Source of the DNA: Candidatus Kryptonium thompsonii
Lineage (GTDB): Bacteria; Bacteroidota; Ignavibacteria; Kryptoniales; Kryptoniaceae
DNA length: 64,000 nt
Assembly: GCA_001442925.1 (NCBI GenBank)
Contig: LDXX01000008.1
Span: 54,634-118,633 of the forward strand
Reading direction: 5' to 3'
The notes below the pieces were generated by a model. It ran no database searches. It was not told the origin of the DNA and worked only from the letters and a program-made list of their open reading frames with translations. Position numbers and translations under genes: made by a program. Positions within the stretch are counted from its first letter, which is position 1; the number at the start of each line of letters is the position of its first letter. Below are positions 9,576 through 18,893 of the stretch, in pieces.

Positions 9576-11681
9576 TTAAACATTTAATGTTTCTTTCGTT
9601 TTACCTTTAACTTTTTCAATGATTATATCAGCAATTTGCTGTGGAACTTCTTCATAATGATGGAATTGCATCGTATAAATTGCCCTACCTTGCGTAAGGG
9701 ATCTCAACCTCGTCGCATAACCAAACATTTCAGCAAGTGGAACAAGAGCTTTCACAACTTGACCATCTTTTCTCATATTAATTCCCTCAATCCTTCCACG
9801 CCTTGAATTCAGATCACCAATTACATCACCAAGATACTCTTCCGGTGTTACAACTTCAATCTCCATAATTGGCTCAAGAAGAACAGGCTCCGCTTGCTTT
9901 GCTGCCTCTTTGAAAGCAATCGAAGCTGCGATCTTAAAAGCAAGATCAGATGAATCAACTTCGTGATAAGAACCATCAAAAAGCGTAACTTTAACATCAA
10001 CAACAGGATAACCTGCAATTATCCCATTTTGCATCGCTTCCCTTATTCCTTGATCAACGGCTGGAATAAACTCCTTCGGCACAACCCCACCAACTATTGC
10101 ATCTATAAATTCATAACCCTTACCGCGATTTGGTTCAATCTCAATCCAAACATGCCCATATTGACCACGCCCACCGGTCTGGCGAATAAATTTACCCTCT
10201 GCCCTTGCCTTCTTCCTTATAGTCTCTTTGTAAGCAACCTGCGGCTTTCCAATGTTTGCCTCAACTCTAAACTCGCGTTTTAACCTATCAACAATTATCT
10301 CAAGATGTAGCTCACCCATTCCACTTATCAAAGTTTGACCCGTTTCGTCATCAACCGTTACTCTAAATGTTGGATCTTCATCCATTAGCTTTGAAAGCGC
10401 CTCGCCAAGTTTATCTTGATCCGCCTTCGTCTTTGGCTCAATAGCAACCGATATAACTGGCTCTGGAAAATCCATCTTCTCTAACAATATCGGGTCATCT
10501 TCAGAGCAAAGCGTATCACCGGTTTTTGTAACTTTTAATCCGACAAGAGCAACAATATCACCAGCGTAAGCTTCCTCAACATCCTCACGATGATTTGCGT
10601 GCATCCTTAAAATCCTCCCAACCCTTTCCTTCTTACCTTGTGTTGAATTATATACATACGAACCAGCTTTTAATGTTCCAGAATAAATTCTTATAAAGGT
10701 CAACTTTCCAACATACGGATCCGTCATTATCTTAAACGCAAGAGCAGTAAACTTTTCATCATCAGAAACCAATCTTACCACCCTATCATCCTTGAATGGA
10801 TGATGCCCTAAAATCTGACCATTGTTTATATCAAGTGGAGACGGAAGATAATCGACAACAGCATCAAGAAGACGCTGGATTCCCTTGTTTTTGAAAGCAG
10901 AACCACAAAGAACAGGTACTATTTTAAATTCAAGCGTTGCTTTCCTTATCGCTAATTTAATCTCTTCCTCACTTATCTCTTCACCATCCAGATATTTAAC
11001 AAGCAAAGTATCATCAAACTCAGAAACAGCCTCAAGCATCTTTGTTCTATATTCAACAGCCATATCCCTCAATTCCCTGGGGATATCAAATTCTTCCCAT
11101 GTTGCACCAAGCGTTTCTTCTTTGTAAACGACAGCCTTCATTTTTATAAGATCAATTATACCAGTAAATAACTCACCCTGCCCCATCGGCAATTGTATTG
11201 GCACGGGATTAGCCCCAAGGCGCTCGCGAATCATATTAACAACATTAAAGAAATCCGCTCCAACCCTATCCATCTTATTAACAAACGCAATCCTTGGAAC
11301 ACGATATTTGTTTGCTTGCCTCCATACTGTTTCAGATTGCGGCTCAACTCCGCCAACAGCGCAGAACAATGCGATCGCACCATCAAGAACACGTAAAGAC
11401 CTTTCCACCTCAACTGTAAAATCAACATGTCCTGGAGTATCAATGATGTTAATTCTATGTCCCCTCCAAAAACATGTTGTCGCAGCACTTGTAATCGTTA
11501 TACCGCGCTCCCTTTCTTGGGGCAAAAAGTCCATAGTCGCAGAACCTTCATGCACCTCACCCATTCTATGGATTCTACCAGTATAATAAAGAATTCTCTC
11601 GGTCGTTGTCGTCTTTCCGGCATCTATATGCGCCATTATTCCGATATTTCGCGTCTTTTCTAATGGGTACTCCCTCGGCAT
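9576..11681 (-). CDS. fusA: Elongation factor G
   Basis: EF-G is the GTPase that drives translocation. The 701-aa protein has AHIDAGKT (17-24), the switch [10 protein letters not shown] and NKMDR. Domain IV is present with the tip region [20 protein letters not shown], and domain V with [19 protein letters not shown]. It starts at an ATG, has normal length and all five domains are intact. It lies between rpsG and tuf. Confidence 0.98.
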   Translation of the reverse strand: MPREYPLEKTRNIGIMAHIDAGKTTTTERILYYTGRIHRMGEVHEGSATMDFLPQERERGITITSAATTCFWRGHRINIIDTPGHVDFTVEVERSLRVLDGAIALFCAVGGVEPQSETVWRQANKYRVPRIAFVNKMDRVGADFFNVVNMIRERLGANPVPIQLPMGQGELFTGIIDLIKMKAVVYKEETLGATWEEFDIPRELRDMAVEYRTKMLEAVSEFDDTLLVKYLDGEEISEEEIKLAIRKATLEFKIVPVLCGSAFKNKGIQRLLDAVVDYLPSPLDINNGQILGHHPFKDDRVVRLVSDDEKFTALAFKIMTDPYVGKLTFIRIYSGTLKAGSYVYNSTQGKKERVGRILRMHANHREDVEEAYAGDIVALVGLKVTKTGDTLCSEDDPILLEKMDFPEPVISVAIEPKTKADQDKLGEALSKLMDEDPTFRVTVDDETGQTLISGMGELHLEIIVDRLKREFRVEANIGKPQVAYKETIRKKARAEGKFIRQTGGRGQYGHVWIEIEPNRGKGYEFIDAIVGGVVPKEFIPAVDQGIREAMQNGIIAGYPVVDVKVTLFDGSYHEVDSSDLAFKIAASIAFKEAAKQAEPVLLEPIMEIEVVTPEEYLGDVIGDLNSRRGRIEGINMRKDGQVVKALVPLAEMFGYATRLRSLTQGRAIYTMQFHHYEEVPQQIADIIIEKVKGKTKETLNV

Positions 11682-11734
11682 ATTCTTAATTTTATCACCT
11701 CAAAAGTTTTGTTTTTAAAAAATTTACCACACCT

Positions 11735-12202
11735 TTACCACCTGAAATGAGCAAACGCTTTATTTGCCTCAGCCATTTTATGTGTATCCTCACGCTTCTT
11801 CACAGCCAAACCCTCATTCCTTGCAGCCGCCATCAATTCCTCGGCAAGTTTAACCATCATTGGTTTCCCTTTCCTTTCGCGTGCATATTGAACAATCCAT
11901 CGCAAAGCAAGCGAAATACTTCTTTCAGGTCTAACTTCAATTGGAACTTGGTATGTTGCTCCACCAACTCTCCTTGGTCTTACTTCAAGGATCGGTTTAA
12001 CATTTTCAACTGCCTTCTTAAAAACCTCAAGCGGATCCTGCCCTGTTTTCTTTCTTATTATTTCGAACGCATTATACACAATTTTTCTTGCTATACTCTT
12101 CTTGCCATCCTTCATAACTTTGTTAATCAACTTGGCAACAAGGACATCGTTATATTTCGGATCCGGAGCTATTTGTCTCGGCTCAGCTCTTTTTCTTCTC
12201 AT
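11735..12202 (-). CDS. rpsG: 30S ribosomal protein S7
   Basis: S7 nucleates assembly of the 30S head and contacts E-site tRNA. The 155-aa product has the family blocks [41 protein letters not shown] and [10 protein letters not shown] at the C-terminus. It starts at an ATG and lies 15 nt after rpsL. Confidence 0.98.
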   Translation of the reverse strand: MRRKRAEPRQIAPDPKYNDVLVAKLINKVMKDGKKSIARKIVYNAFEIIRKKTGQDPLEVFKKAVENVKPILEVRPRRVGGATYQVPIEVRPERSISLALRWIVQYARERKGKPMMVKLAEELMAAARNEGLAVKKREDTHKMAEANKAFAHFRW

Positions 12203-12217
12203 AAACTTAACTTAATT

Positions 12218-12595
12218 TTATTGTCCCTTTGGTTTCTTTGCGCCATACTTTGAACGACCTTGTTTCCTGCCTTCAACCCCGGCTGTATCTAAAGCACCAC
12301 GAATTATATGATATCTAACGCCAGGCAAATCTTTAACTCTGCCACCGCGCACCAAAACTATCGAGTGTTCCTGAAGGTTATGACCTTCACCAGGGATATA
12401 AGCTATAACCTCAATACCGTTAGTAAGCCTGACCTTTGCAACTTTCCTTAATGCTGAATTCGGCTTTTTAGGCGTCGTCGTATAAACTCTGACGCAAACT
12501 CCTCTCTTTTGAGGGCATCCCTGCAGAGCCGGGGATTTGCTTTTCCATTTAACTTTTTCTCTGCCGTACCGAATTAATTGGTTAATCGTCGGCAA
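12218..12595 (-). CDS. rpsL: 30S ribosomal protein S12
   Basis: S12 is in the decoding centre and controls accuracy. The 125-aa product starts [20 protein letters not shown] and carries [17 protein letters not shown] and the loop [12 protein letters not shown]. The streptomycin-site lysines look wild type. The start is TTG at 12595, preceded by TTGAGGAAT; no ATG fits this conserved N-terminus. It is the first protein gene of the long ribosomal operon, 87 nt after tRNA-Lys. Confidence 0.98.
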   Translation of the reverse strand: MPTINQLIRYGREKVKWKSKSPALQGCPQKRGVCVRVYTTTPKKPNSALRKVAKVRLTNGIEVIAYIPGEGHNLQEHSIVLVRGGRVKDLPGVRYHIIRGALDTAGVEGRKQGRSKYGAKKPKGQ

Positions 12596-12682
12596 ACCAA
12601 ATTCCTCAATTTATTTTTTACAAAGTTTTAATTTACTGAAAAAAATCAACTTTGACAAATTCAAACAAAAAAATATACCTCG

Positions 12683-12756
12683 TGCACCACCGGGGACTCG
12701 AACCCCGAACCAACGGATTAAGAGTCCGCTGCTCTACCATGTTGAGCTAGTGGTGC
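12683..12756 (-). tRNA. tRNA-Lys (anticodon CTT)
   Basis: On the minus strand the 74-nt cloverleaf has acceptor GCACCAC paired perfectly with GTGGTGC, D-stem GCTC/GAGC, anticodon stem GCGGA/TCCGT around loop CTCTTAA (anticodon CTT, reads AAG), T-stem CGGGG/CCCCG with loop TTCGAGT, and discriminator A. CCA is not encoded. It sits between a promoter and rpsL on the same strand, so it is probably cut from the leader of the ribosomal operon transcript. Confidence 0.97.
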
Positions 12757-12778
12757 ACTACCTCTAATGAGGCGGTTT

Positions 12779-12809
12779 TAAATATAAAAAATTTTCCAAA
12801 TAAAATCAA
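12779..12809 (-). promoter_or_regulatory. Bacteroidota-type promoter for tRNA-Lys and the str-S10-spc operon
   Basis: Minus strand: TTG (in TTTG), a 20-nt spacer, then TATATTTA, one base off the Bacteroidota -7 consensus TAnnTTTG. The predicted start of transcription lies near 12772, about 16 nt ahead of the tRNA 5' end. The same architecture recurs at four other intergenic sites in this window, which supports it. It is inferred from the motif only. Confidence 0.7.
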
Positions 12810-12853
12810 ATTTCATTAAGCTTAAAAACCACTTCAACAATCTAATACCAAAC

Positions 12854-12884
12854 TTGATTTTTTGGGTGCAAATTCTTAATTTAT
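12854..12884 (+). promoter_or_regulatory. Probable promoter of tRNA-Met
   Basis: Plus strand: TTG, a 20-nt spacer, then TAATTTAT. The spacing is exact, but the -7 element has two mismatches to TAnnTTTG. Transcription would begin about 12891, just before the tRNA at 12900. It is divergent from the ribosomal operon promoter. Confidence 0.45.
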
Positions 12885-12899
12885 AAGTGAAATTCCTGT

Positions 12900-12972
12900 G
12901 GCGGGTTAGCTCAGGTGGTAGAGCAGCGGAATCATAATCCGCGTGTCGGGGGTTCGAGTCCCTCACCCGCTA
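12900..12972 (+). tRNA. tRNA-Met (anticodon CAT), probably elongator
   Basis: The 73-nt cloverleaf has acceptor GGCGGGT/ACCCGCT with a G1-U72 wobble, D-stem GCTC/GAGC, anticodon stem GCGGA/TCCGC around loop ATCATAA (CAT), T-stem GGGGG/CCCTC and discriminator A. CCA is not encoded. The anticodon stem lacks the three G-C pairs of initiator tRNA, and position 1-72 is not a C-A mismatch, so it is not the initiator. tRNA-Ile2 with lysidine is the alternative; the acceptor end, including G1-U72, looks more like elongator Met tRNAs. Confidence 0.9.
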
Positions 12973-12984
12973 CAACTTTAAAGC

Positions 12985-13020
12985 AAAAACCTTTCAGTCC
13001 AACCGGCTGAAAGGTTTTTT
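12985..13020 (+). terminator. Rho-independent terminator after tRNA-Met
   Basis: A perfect stem (AACCTTTCAG with CTGAAAGGTT, extended by A-T pairs) with a 9-nt loop is followed by a run of six T. It lies 12 nt after the tRNA and 30 nt before tilS. Confidence 0.9.
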
Positions 13021-13049
13021 ATATAAAGAGAAAACTTCAGCATTCAAAT

Positions 13050-14450
13050 ATGGTAAAAGATTTTATAAATCGTTTCCGCGAGTTTATACAAAAGAACAAA
13101 CTTATAGCACCTAAGGATAAGATCATCGTCGCAGTAAGTGGTGGCGTAGATTCAATAGTTCTCCTTGATGTTTTAAATGAGTTAAAAACTCAACTCAAGC
13201 TTGAACTCGTAGCTGCGCATTTTAACCATAAGCTAAGAGGCGATGAATCCGACGAGGACGAAAAATTTGTCCGAGAGTTTACATCTAAACTTGGCATAGA
13301 ATGTTATGTAAGAAGCGAAGATACAAAAGAATATTGTAAAAGCAGAAAAATTTCAATTCAAGAAGGGGCACGTGAATTAAGATATAATTTTTTTGAAACT
13401 TTGCGACTGCTTAAAGGATTTGACAAAATCGCAACCGCTCACAATGCAAATGACAATGCTGAAACGGTTTTACTTAACCTCTTCCGTGGCTCAGGGATAA
13501 ATGGACTCGCCGGAATTCAAATTAAACGAGGGAACATCATAAGACCGCTTCTGTTTGCAACGAGAGAAGAAATAGAAGAATACGCATCCGAAAAAGGACT
13601 CCCCTACAGAATTGACTCATCCAATCTTAAAACAACATATCGCCGAAACTACATACGACTCAAACTTTTGCCACTTATAAGCGAGAATATAAACCCGGGT
13701 ATAATCGAAACACTCAATCGAACTTCCCAGATTTTTTCCGAGCTCGCCGAGTTTATCCGACACGAGGTATCCAAAATCATAAAATTTGTCTCCATTGAAG
13801 AGGGACCCGGAAAAATTCTAATAGATATACAGCGATTAAGAAGCTATCTTTTTTTCATTCAAGAAAGTGTTATAATTTCAACAATAGAAACATTCTTTAA
13901 TGAAAGGGTTGATTTTTCCAGAGTTCTCTCCGTGCTTAATTTAATTGATTCAACACCGGGTAGTTCTGTGATGCTCTCAAAAGATTTATTCGTTTATAGA
14001 GATAGACAACATCTAGTCTTTCTACGAAAGCCCGAATTCGAGGAAACCGAAGTATTTGCCTATATCCATCCGGGTGAAAAATACGAAACTGATTCTTTTG
14101 TATTATCGTCTGAATTTGTTGAAAGAGAAAATGTCCAATTTAATAACGATTCACGAGTTGAATATATCGATGCGGAATTAATAGCAGATGAGCTCATTTT
14201 AAGAAATTGGCATCCCGGCGATTGGTTCATCCCACTTGGAATGAAAGGAAGGAAAAAAATAAGTGACTTTCTTATCGACCTTAAGGTACCGGTCTACGAT
14301 AAAAAGAAAGTTTTGGTGCTTGAATCGGAGGGAAAAATTGTATGGGTCTGTGGACTTCGACTTGACGATAGGTTTAAAGTAACAGATTCAACGAATAAAA
14401 TTCTTAAAATCGAATTTCACCAAAAACTAACCCAGCAAAGCAATGAGTGA
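13050..14450 (+). CDS. tilS: tRNA(Ile)-lysidine synthase
   Basis: TilS converts C34 of tRNA-Ile2 (CAT) to lysidine with ATP, so that the tRNA reads AUA and is charged with Ile. The PP-loop SGGVDS is at residues 30-35, followed by AAHFNHKLRGDESDEDEKFV and the family segment TAHNANDNAETVLLNLFRGSG. The C-terminal TilS substrate-binding domain is present (LRNWHPGDWFIPLGMKGRKKISDFLID). At 466 aa it is of usual length, with an ATG start. The stop overlaps the hpt start by 8 nt, which suggests translational coupling. Confidence 0.96.
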   Translation: MVKDFINRFREFIQKNKLIAPKDKIIVAVSGGVDSIVLLDVLNELKTQLKLELVAAHFNHKLRGDESDEDEKFVREFTSKLGIECYVRSEDTKEYCKSRKISIQEGARELRYNFFETLRLLKGFDKIATAHNANDNAETVLLNLFRGSGINGLAGIQIKRGNIIRPLLFATREEIEEYASEKGLPYRIDSSNLKTTYRRNYIRLKLLPLISENINPGIIETLNRTSQIFSELAEFIRHEVSKIIKFVSIEEGPGKILIDIQRLRSYLFFIQESVIISTIETFFNERVDFSRVLSVLNLIDSTPGSSVMLSKDLFVYRDRQHLVFLRKPEFEETEVFAYIHPGEKYETDSFVLSSEFVERENVQFNNDSRVEYIDAELIADELILRNWHPGDWFIPLGMKGRKKISDFLIDLKVPVYDKKKVLVLESEGKIVWVCGLRLDDRFKVTDSTNKILKIEFHQKLTQQSNE

Positions 14451-14994
14451 TGAAATAGTCTACATCAATGGTGAAAAATTTAAAATTTTAATTCCAGAGC
14501 AAGATATAAAAAGAAGAGTAAAAGAACTTGGAGAACAAATAAGCGAAGATTTTAAGGGAAGCGTGCCGATTTTCATAGGCGTTTTAAATGGCTCGGTGAT
14601 ATTTTTTGCTGATCTGATTAGGGAAGTTAAAATCGATTGCGAGATTGACTTCCTTAAACTTTCAAGCTACGGAGACGAAAAAATTTCATCAGGGCATGTG
14701 AAACTTCTCAAAGACCTTGATTGTCAAGTGACGGGAAGAGATATAATCGTGGTCGAAGATATAATCGATTCGGGACTATCGATAAAGTTCATCAAAAACC
14801 TAATCATGCTTAAAAACCCGAAATCTTTAAGCATAGTTACTTTGTTATATAAAAAGAATAGAGTTCAGATTGACTTCAAAATTGATTATATTGGTTTTGA
14901 GATAGGTGACGAGTTCGTTATCGGCTATGGTCTTGATTATGCTCAGAAAGGGCGAAATTTAAAGGCAATTTATGTGATAGATTCACAAAAATAA
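14443..14994 (+). CDS. hpt: Hypoxanthine phosphoribosyltransferase
   Basis: It transfers phosphoribosyl from PRPP to hypoxanthine (or guanine) in purine salvage. The 183-aa protein has the PRPP-binding motif VVEDIIDSGLS at about residues 101-111, an N-terminal beta-strand with VPIFIGVLNGSVIFFADL, and the C-terminal YIGFEIGDEFVIGYGLDY typical of bacterial HPRT. It sits between tilS and ftsH, an order common in bacteria (tilS-hpt-ftsH). Confidence 0.95.
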   Translation: MSDEIVYINGEKFKILIPEQDIKRRVKELGEQISEDFKGSVPIFIGVLNGSVIFFADLIREVKIDCEIDFLKLSSYGDEKISSGHVKLLKDLDCQVTGRDIIVVEDIIDSGLSIKFIKNLIMLKNPKSLSIVTLLYKKNRVQIDFKIDYIGFEIGDEFVIGYGLDYAQKGRNLKAIYVIDSQK

Positions 14995-15016
14995 ATCTAC
15001 TTGGAGGTTTTGAAAA

Positions 15017-17044
15017 ATGTTTAAAGAATTCTTAAATTCAGGTGATAATAGATTCAGTAAAAGCGACAAAAAAATGAGAAAACCTCAATTCAACAACGGC
15101 AATAACGATGATTTCAACTGGGGAAAGGTGACAAGAGTCATTCTAAGCTGGTTGATAATTATCTCGGCTGTTTTCGCACTTATGATTTGGTTCAGAGGAA
15201 ACCAAAAACTTGAATATGAGATTACATTTGATCAGTATCAGCAATTTTTGAAAGCTGGAAAAATTAAAGAAGCAATTGTAAAGAAAACCGATGTAAATAA
15301 TTTCGATTTTCATGGCGTTCTTAAAGAACCTGAAGAAATGGTAACGGTCGATGGTAAAAAAGTTAGAAGTGATAGGTTCGTTGTGTTCCTGCCCAATGCT
15401 TCTGATTCAAGAGTCATAGATGAATGGACACGAAGAGGGATCAAGTTTAATTTCGTCAAGGAAAGTGATCAATGGCTAAATGCTCTTTTAAGTATAATTC
15501 CGTGGGTTTTGCTGATTTTCATTTGGTTCTTGATAATGAGGCGAATGCAAGGAACAACCACGAAAAACATTTTTACATTTGGAAAGAGCAGAGCCCGAAT
15601 TGTAACAAACAACATACCCAAAGTCACCTTCAATGATGTTGCAGGAGTTGATGAAGCAAAGGAAGAATTAAAAGAAATAATAGAATTTCTGAAAGACCCT
15701 GCAAGGTTTCAACGGCTTGGAGGTAAAATTCCAAAGGGTGTTCTATTGCTTGGACCTCCAGGCACTGGTAAAACACTCCTCGCAAAAGCAGTTGCCGGGG
15801 AAGCTGGAGTGCCATTTCTCTCAATAAGTGGTGCTGAATTTGTTGAAATGTTCGTTGGTGTTGGAGCAAGCAGAGTAAGGGATCTTTTCGATCAAGCTAA
15901 AAAACTTGCACCATGCATTGTTTTTATAGATGAAATTGATGCAGTTGGAAGACATAGAGGTGCGGGACTTGGTGGAGGACATGATGAAAGAGAGCAAACC
16001 TTAAATCAACTTCTTGTTGAAATGGATGGATTTGAGGAAAACAGTGGAATAATTGTAATCGCTGCAACAAATAGACCTGATATACTTGATCCGGCACTTC
16101 TAAGACCAGGGAGATTTGATAGACAAATTGTTGTTGATAGACCAGATGTAAGAGGACGCCTCGAAATTTTAAAAGTCCACACCAGAAGACTACCTCTTGC
16201 GCCGGATGTAAACCTTGAGGTTATAGCAAAATCAACCCCTGGGTTTTCAGGTGCTGACCTTGCAAACCTTGTAAACGAAGCTGCGTTACTTGCAGCAAGG
16301 AAAAATCATGATCTCGTCACAATGCAAGACTTTGAAGAAGCCAAAGATAAAGTGATGATGGGAATTCAAAGAAAGAACATCGCAATATCCGAACGCGAGA
16401 AAAGAATAACAGCATATCACGAATCTGGACATGTACTTGTCGCGAAAATGTTACCTGAAGCTGACCCAGTTCACAAAGTTACAATAATTCCACGTGGCAG
16501 AGCCCTTGGCGTCACAACCTATCTTCCTATAGATGAAAGACATACTTACTCAAAAGAATACCTTGAAGCAATGATAACCTACGCCCTTGGAGGAAGAGCA
16601 GCTGAAAAAATAGTCTTCAATTCTCTCACAACAGGCGCTGCTGATGATCTTGAAAAAGCTACGACAATCGCCAGGAAAATGGTATGCGAATGGGGAATGA
16701 GTGAACGACTTGGACCATTAACATATGGGACAAAAGAGGAAGAGATTTTTCTTGGCAAGGAAATAACAAGACACCAAAATTACAGTGAACAAACCGCTGT
16801 TCTAATCGATGAGGAAGTTAAGAGAATTGTCACAAGCTGTATGGAAAGGGCGGAGAAAATCTTGATGGATAACATAGATGCACTTCATCGCCTTGCAAAT
16901 GCACTTCTTGAAAGAGAAACTCTAACGGGAGAAGAAATAGATAAAGTCATAAAAGGAGAAGAACTGCCACCCATACAAAAGAAAGCTAATGGCCAAGATG
17001 AAACAGCTTCAAGAGTATCTGCAGATTCTAAACCAAAAGATTAA
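15017..17044 (+). CDS. ftsH: ATP-dependent zinc metalloprotease FtsH
   Basis: FtsH is the membrane-anchored AAA+ protease that degrades membrane and short-lived proteins. Visible features are a TM segment near residues 37-57, a periplasmic loop, a second TM near 155-175, Walker A GPPGTGKT (about 245-252), Walker B VFIDEIDA, the second region of homology [20 protein letters not shown], and the zinc site HESGH near residue 470. The 675-aa product starts at an ATG after GGAGGT. The last 56 nt overlap the next gene in another frame. Confidence 0.97.
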   Translation: MFKEFLNSGDNRFSKSDKKMRKPQFNNGNNDDFNWGKVTRVILSWLIIISAVFALMIWFRGNQKLEYEITFDQYQQFLKAGKIKEAIVKKTDVNNFDFHGVLKEPEEMVTVDGKKVRSDRFVVFLPNASDSRVIDEWTRRGIKFNFVKESDQWLNALLSIIPWVLLIFIWFLIMRRMQGTTTKNIFTFGKSRARIVTNNIPKVTFNDVAGVDEAKEELKEIIEFLKDPARFQRLGGKIPKGVLLLGPPGTGKTLLAKAVAGEAGVPFLSISGAEFVEMFVGVGASRVRDLFDQAKKLAPCIVFIDEIDAVGRHRGAGLGGGHDEREQTLNQLLVEMDGFEENSGIIVIAATNRPDILDPALLRPGRFDRQIVVDRPDVRGRLEILKVHTRRLPLAPDVNLEVIAKSTPGFSGADLANLVNEAALLAARKNHDLVTMQDFEEAKDKVMMGIQRKNIAISEREKRITAYHESGHVLVAKMLPEADPVHKVTIIPRGRALGVTTYLPIDERHTYSKEYLEAMITYALGGRAAEKIVFNSLTTGAADDLEKATTIARKMVCEWGMSERLGPLTYGTKEEEIFLGKEITRHQNYSEQTAVLIDEEVKRIVTSCMERAEKILMDNIDALHRLANALLERETLTGEEIDKVIKGEELPPIQKKANGQDETASRVSADSKPKD

Positions 17045-17744
17045 TGAGAAATTCGAAGCGCCAAACTACTCTGAATCACTAATAGACATTAATCAAAACA
17101 TAGACAGAAATTACAAAGCTGAATATATCCGCAAGGCGATACACCAGTTCTCAATGTTAATCCCTGTGATTTACTATTTTACCCCGCGTGATCTTGCCAT
17201 AAAAATTTTAATTCTTTTAACCCTTGCCTTCATCTCAGCTGATATAGCAAGATATTATAATCCAACGATTCAAAAGCTCTTTTATAAATTTTTTGGCTTT
17301 ATACTTCGTCAGCATGAAAGAGACCATAAGATGAAAAATTTAAACGGCGCGACATGGGTTTTCATCTCAGCGCTTGTCTGCGTCATAATATTCCCAAAAT
17401 TTATCGTTATAAATGCCTTTGCCATTCTAATACTTTCTGATGCAAGCGCAGCTGTCTTTGGCAGAAAATTTGGAAAGCATAAATTTTTCAAAAAATCACT
17501 TGAAGGAACAATTGCCTTTATCTTGGCATCAATCCCGGTCGTTTTGTTAGCTCCAAAAGTTCAAAATTTGCCCGGCGAATATGTCATAACAATGATTTCA
17601 GCAATAGTTGGTGGAATCATAGAAGCTGCATCAATCAACCTCAAAGTTGACGATAATCTTTTAATTCCCGCAAGCATAGGTGCAACTATGTGGATTCTTT
17701 ATTCAATCTTTTACCCGAATCTCGATCTATACTTCTTAAAATAA
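16989..17744 (+). CDS. DGK1/SEC59-type lipid (diacylglycerol or polyprenol) kinase
   Basis: This is a multi-pass membrane protein of 251 aa resembling the CTP-dependent dolichol/diacylglycerol/phytol kinase superfamily. A cytoplasmic N-terminus of about 45 residues is followed by roughly seven hydrophobic segments. Family-like elements are RKAIHQFS near residue 47, LSDASAAVFGRKFGKHKF and KSLEGTIAFILAS in the middle, and GIIEAASINLKVDDNLLIPAS near the end. The lipid substrate cannot be told from sequence. The ATG at 16989 overlaps ftsH by 56 nt; an ATG at 16998 is an alternative, and no downstream ATG precedes the first TM without cutting the conserved block. Confidence 0.8.
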   Translation: MAKMKQLQEYLQILNQKINEKFEAPNYSESLIDINQNIDRNYKAEYIRKAIHQFSMLIPVIYYFTPRDLAIKILILLTLAFISADIARYYNPTIQKLFYKFFGFILRQHERDHKMKNLNGATWVFISALVCVIIFPKFIVINAFAILILSDASAAVFGRKFGKHKFFKKSLEGTIAFILASIPVVLLAPKVQNLPGEYVITMISAIVGGIIEAASINLKVDDNLLIPASIGATMWILYSIFYPNLDLYFLK

Positions 17745-17756
17745 ATCCTTACAACC

Positions 17757-18827
17757 ATGAGAAAAATCTTTCTTATTTTCTTTATCTCCCTTCTAATCAT
17801 CTCATGCTCAACATTAAAACCCAAAGCAACAGGCGATGAAACAGAAATCATAACCTATGTTGACTCACTTCTTTATTCACAAATCGAACGAGATTTAAAA
17901 TTTGTGTTCCACCGTCTGATTTATACACCGCAACCGGAAAGTTTATTTGCCATAAAACCTGAATTTCAAATCTATTCCATAGATAAGCTCAAATATCGAA
18001 AGAACTTGATGTTCGTTTCAACGCTCGACGATAAAAGCGATATAGGATTATATATACTTAACATGCTTGATCCCGCCTCAAAAGAACTTGTTCAAAAAGA
18101 TTCAGCCTACATCTTCATAAAAAATGACTTATGGAGCAAAGGGCAAATTGTTTTAATCCTTATAGCAAAGGATAAAGAAACACTTTTAAAGCATCTAAGA
18201 AAAGATAGAAACGAAATTTACATTTACTTCAGAGACGAATTTTTTAGACGGGAAATGAACGCAATAATCTCGGAAGGGCACAATAAAAAAGACATAGAGA
18301 AATATCTCCTCGAAAAATACAACTGGAAAATTTTTGTACAGCACGATTATTACATCGCTAAAGATTCAGCCCAAGAAAAATTTGTCTGGTTAAGAAGAAG
18401 AACACCAGAAGACATGGAAAGATTTATCTTTGTTCACTGGATCGACTCTGTTTATGATCCGTATAAATTCTTCAATCAAGTATGGATAGCAAATAAAAGA
18501 AATGAAATAACAAAAAAATTTTACAGAACAACACGAGATGATGCATGGGTTGTGATTGCAGATGATCCCGAGAGCATAAAATACCTTTACTTCTTCCCAG
18601 TGAATTTCAATGGTAGATATGCTATAAGAGTTCAAGGTCTGTGGAGATTCAACGACTTCACAGGTGGAGGTCCGTTCATTTCTTATGTTTTTTACGATTC
18701 AACTCAAAAGAGAATTTACTTCCTCGATGGCTCAATTTTCGCACCCCGATACGAGAAGAAAAAACTCATTATTCAAATAGATGCCATCCTACACACTTTT
18801 AAAACCGCCAGCGAAATAAAAGGATAA
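17757..18827 (+). CDS. DUF4837-type lipoprotein
   Basis: The 356-aa product has a short signal peptide and lipobox (MRKIFLIFFISLLIISCS, Cys at 17), so it should be a lipidated envelope protein. The rest resembles the Bacteroidota family DUF4837, with two similar halves that include an FFRREMNAIISEGHNKKDIEKYL block and a later YKFFNQVWIANKRNEITKKF block, and W/Y-rich strands (FTGGGPFISYVFYDSTQKRI). The function is unknown. It follows the lipid kinase by 12 nt and is likely co-transcribed. Confidence 0.75.
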   Translation: MRKIFLIFFISLLIISCSTLKPKATGDETEIITYVDSLLYSQIERDLKFVFHRLIYTPQPESLFAIKPEFQIYSIDKLKYRKNLMFVSTLDDKSDIGLYILNMLDPASKELVQKDSAYIFIKNDLWSKGQIVLILIAKDKETLLKHLRKDRNEIYIYFRDEFFRREMNAIISEGHNKKDIEKYLLEKYNWKIFVQHDYYIAKDSAQEKFVWLRRRTPEDMERFIFVHWIDSVYDPYKFFNQVWIANKRNEITKKFYRTTRDDAWVVIADDPESIKYLYFFPVNFNGRYAIRVQGLWRFNDFTGGGPFISYVFYDSTQKRIYFLDGSIFAPRYEKKKLIIQIDAILHTFKTASEIKG

Positions 18828-18893
18828 TCTGTAACATTTAATTCAAATCCCCCGTATTACATCTACAGAAAAACAAAAAAGCTAAAATCATTG

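Noticed and set aside
12600..12680. Second promoter between tRNA-Lys and rpsL
   Set aside because: A TTG and a TAAATTAA box at 20-nt spacing exist, but the -7 box has two mismatches in a very AT-rich stretch; not strong enough to list.
12900..12972. Initiator tRNA-Met
   Set aside because: The anticodon stem lacks three consecutive G-C pairs, and position 1-72 is G-U, not the C-A mismatch of initiators.
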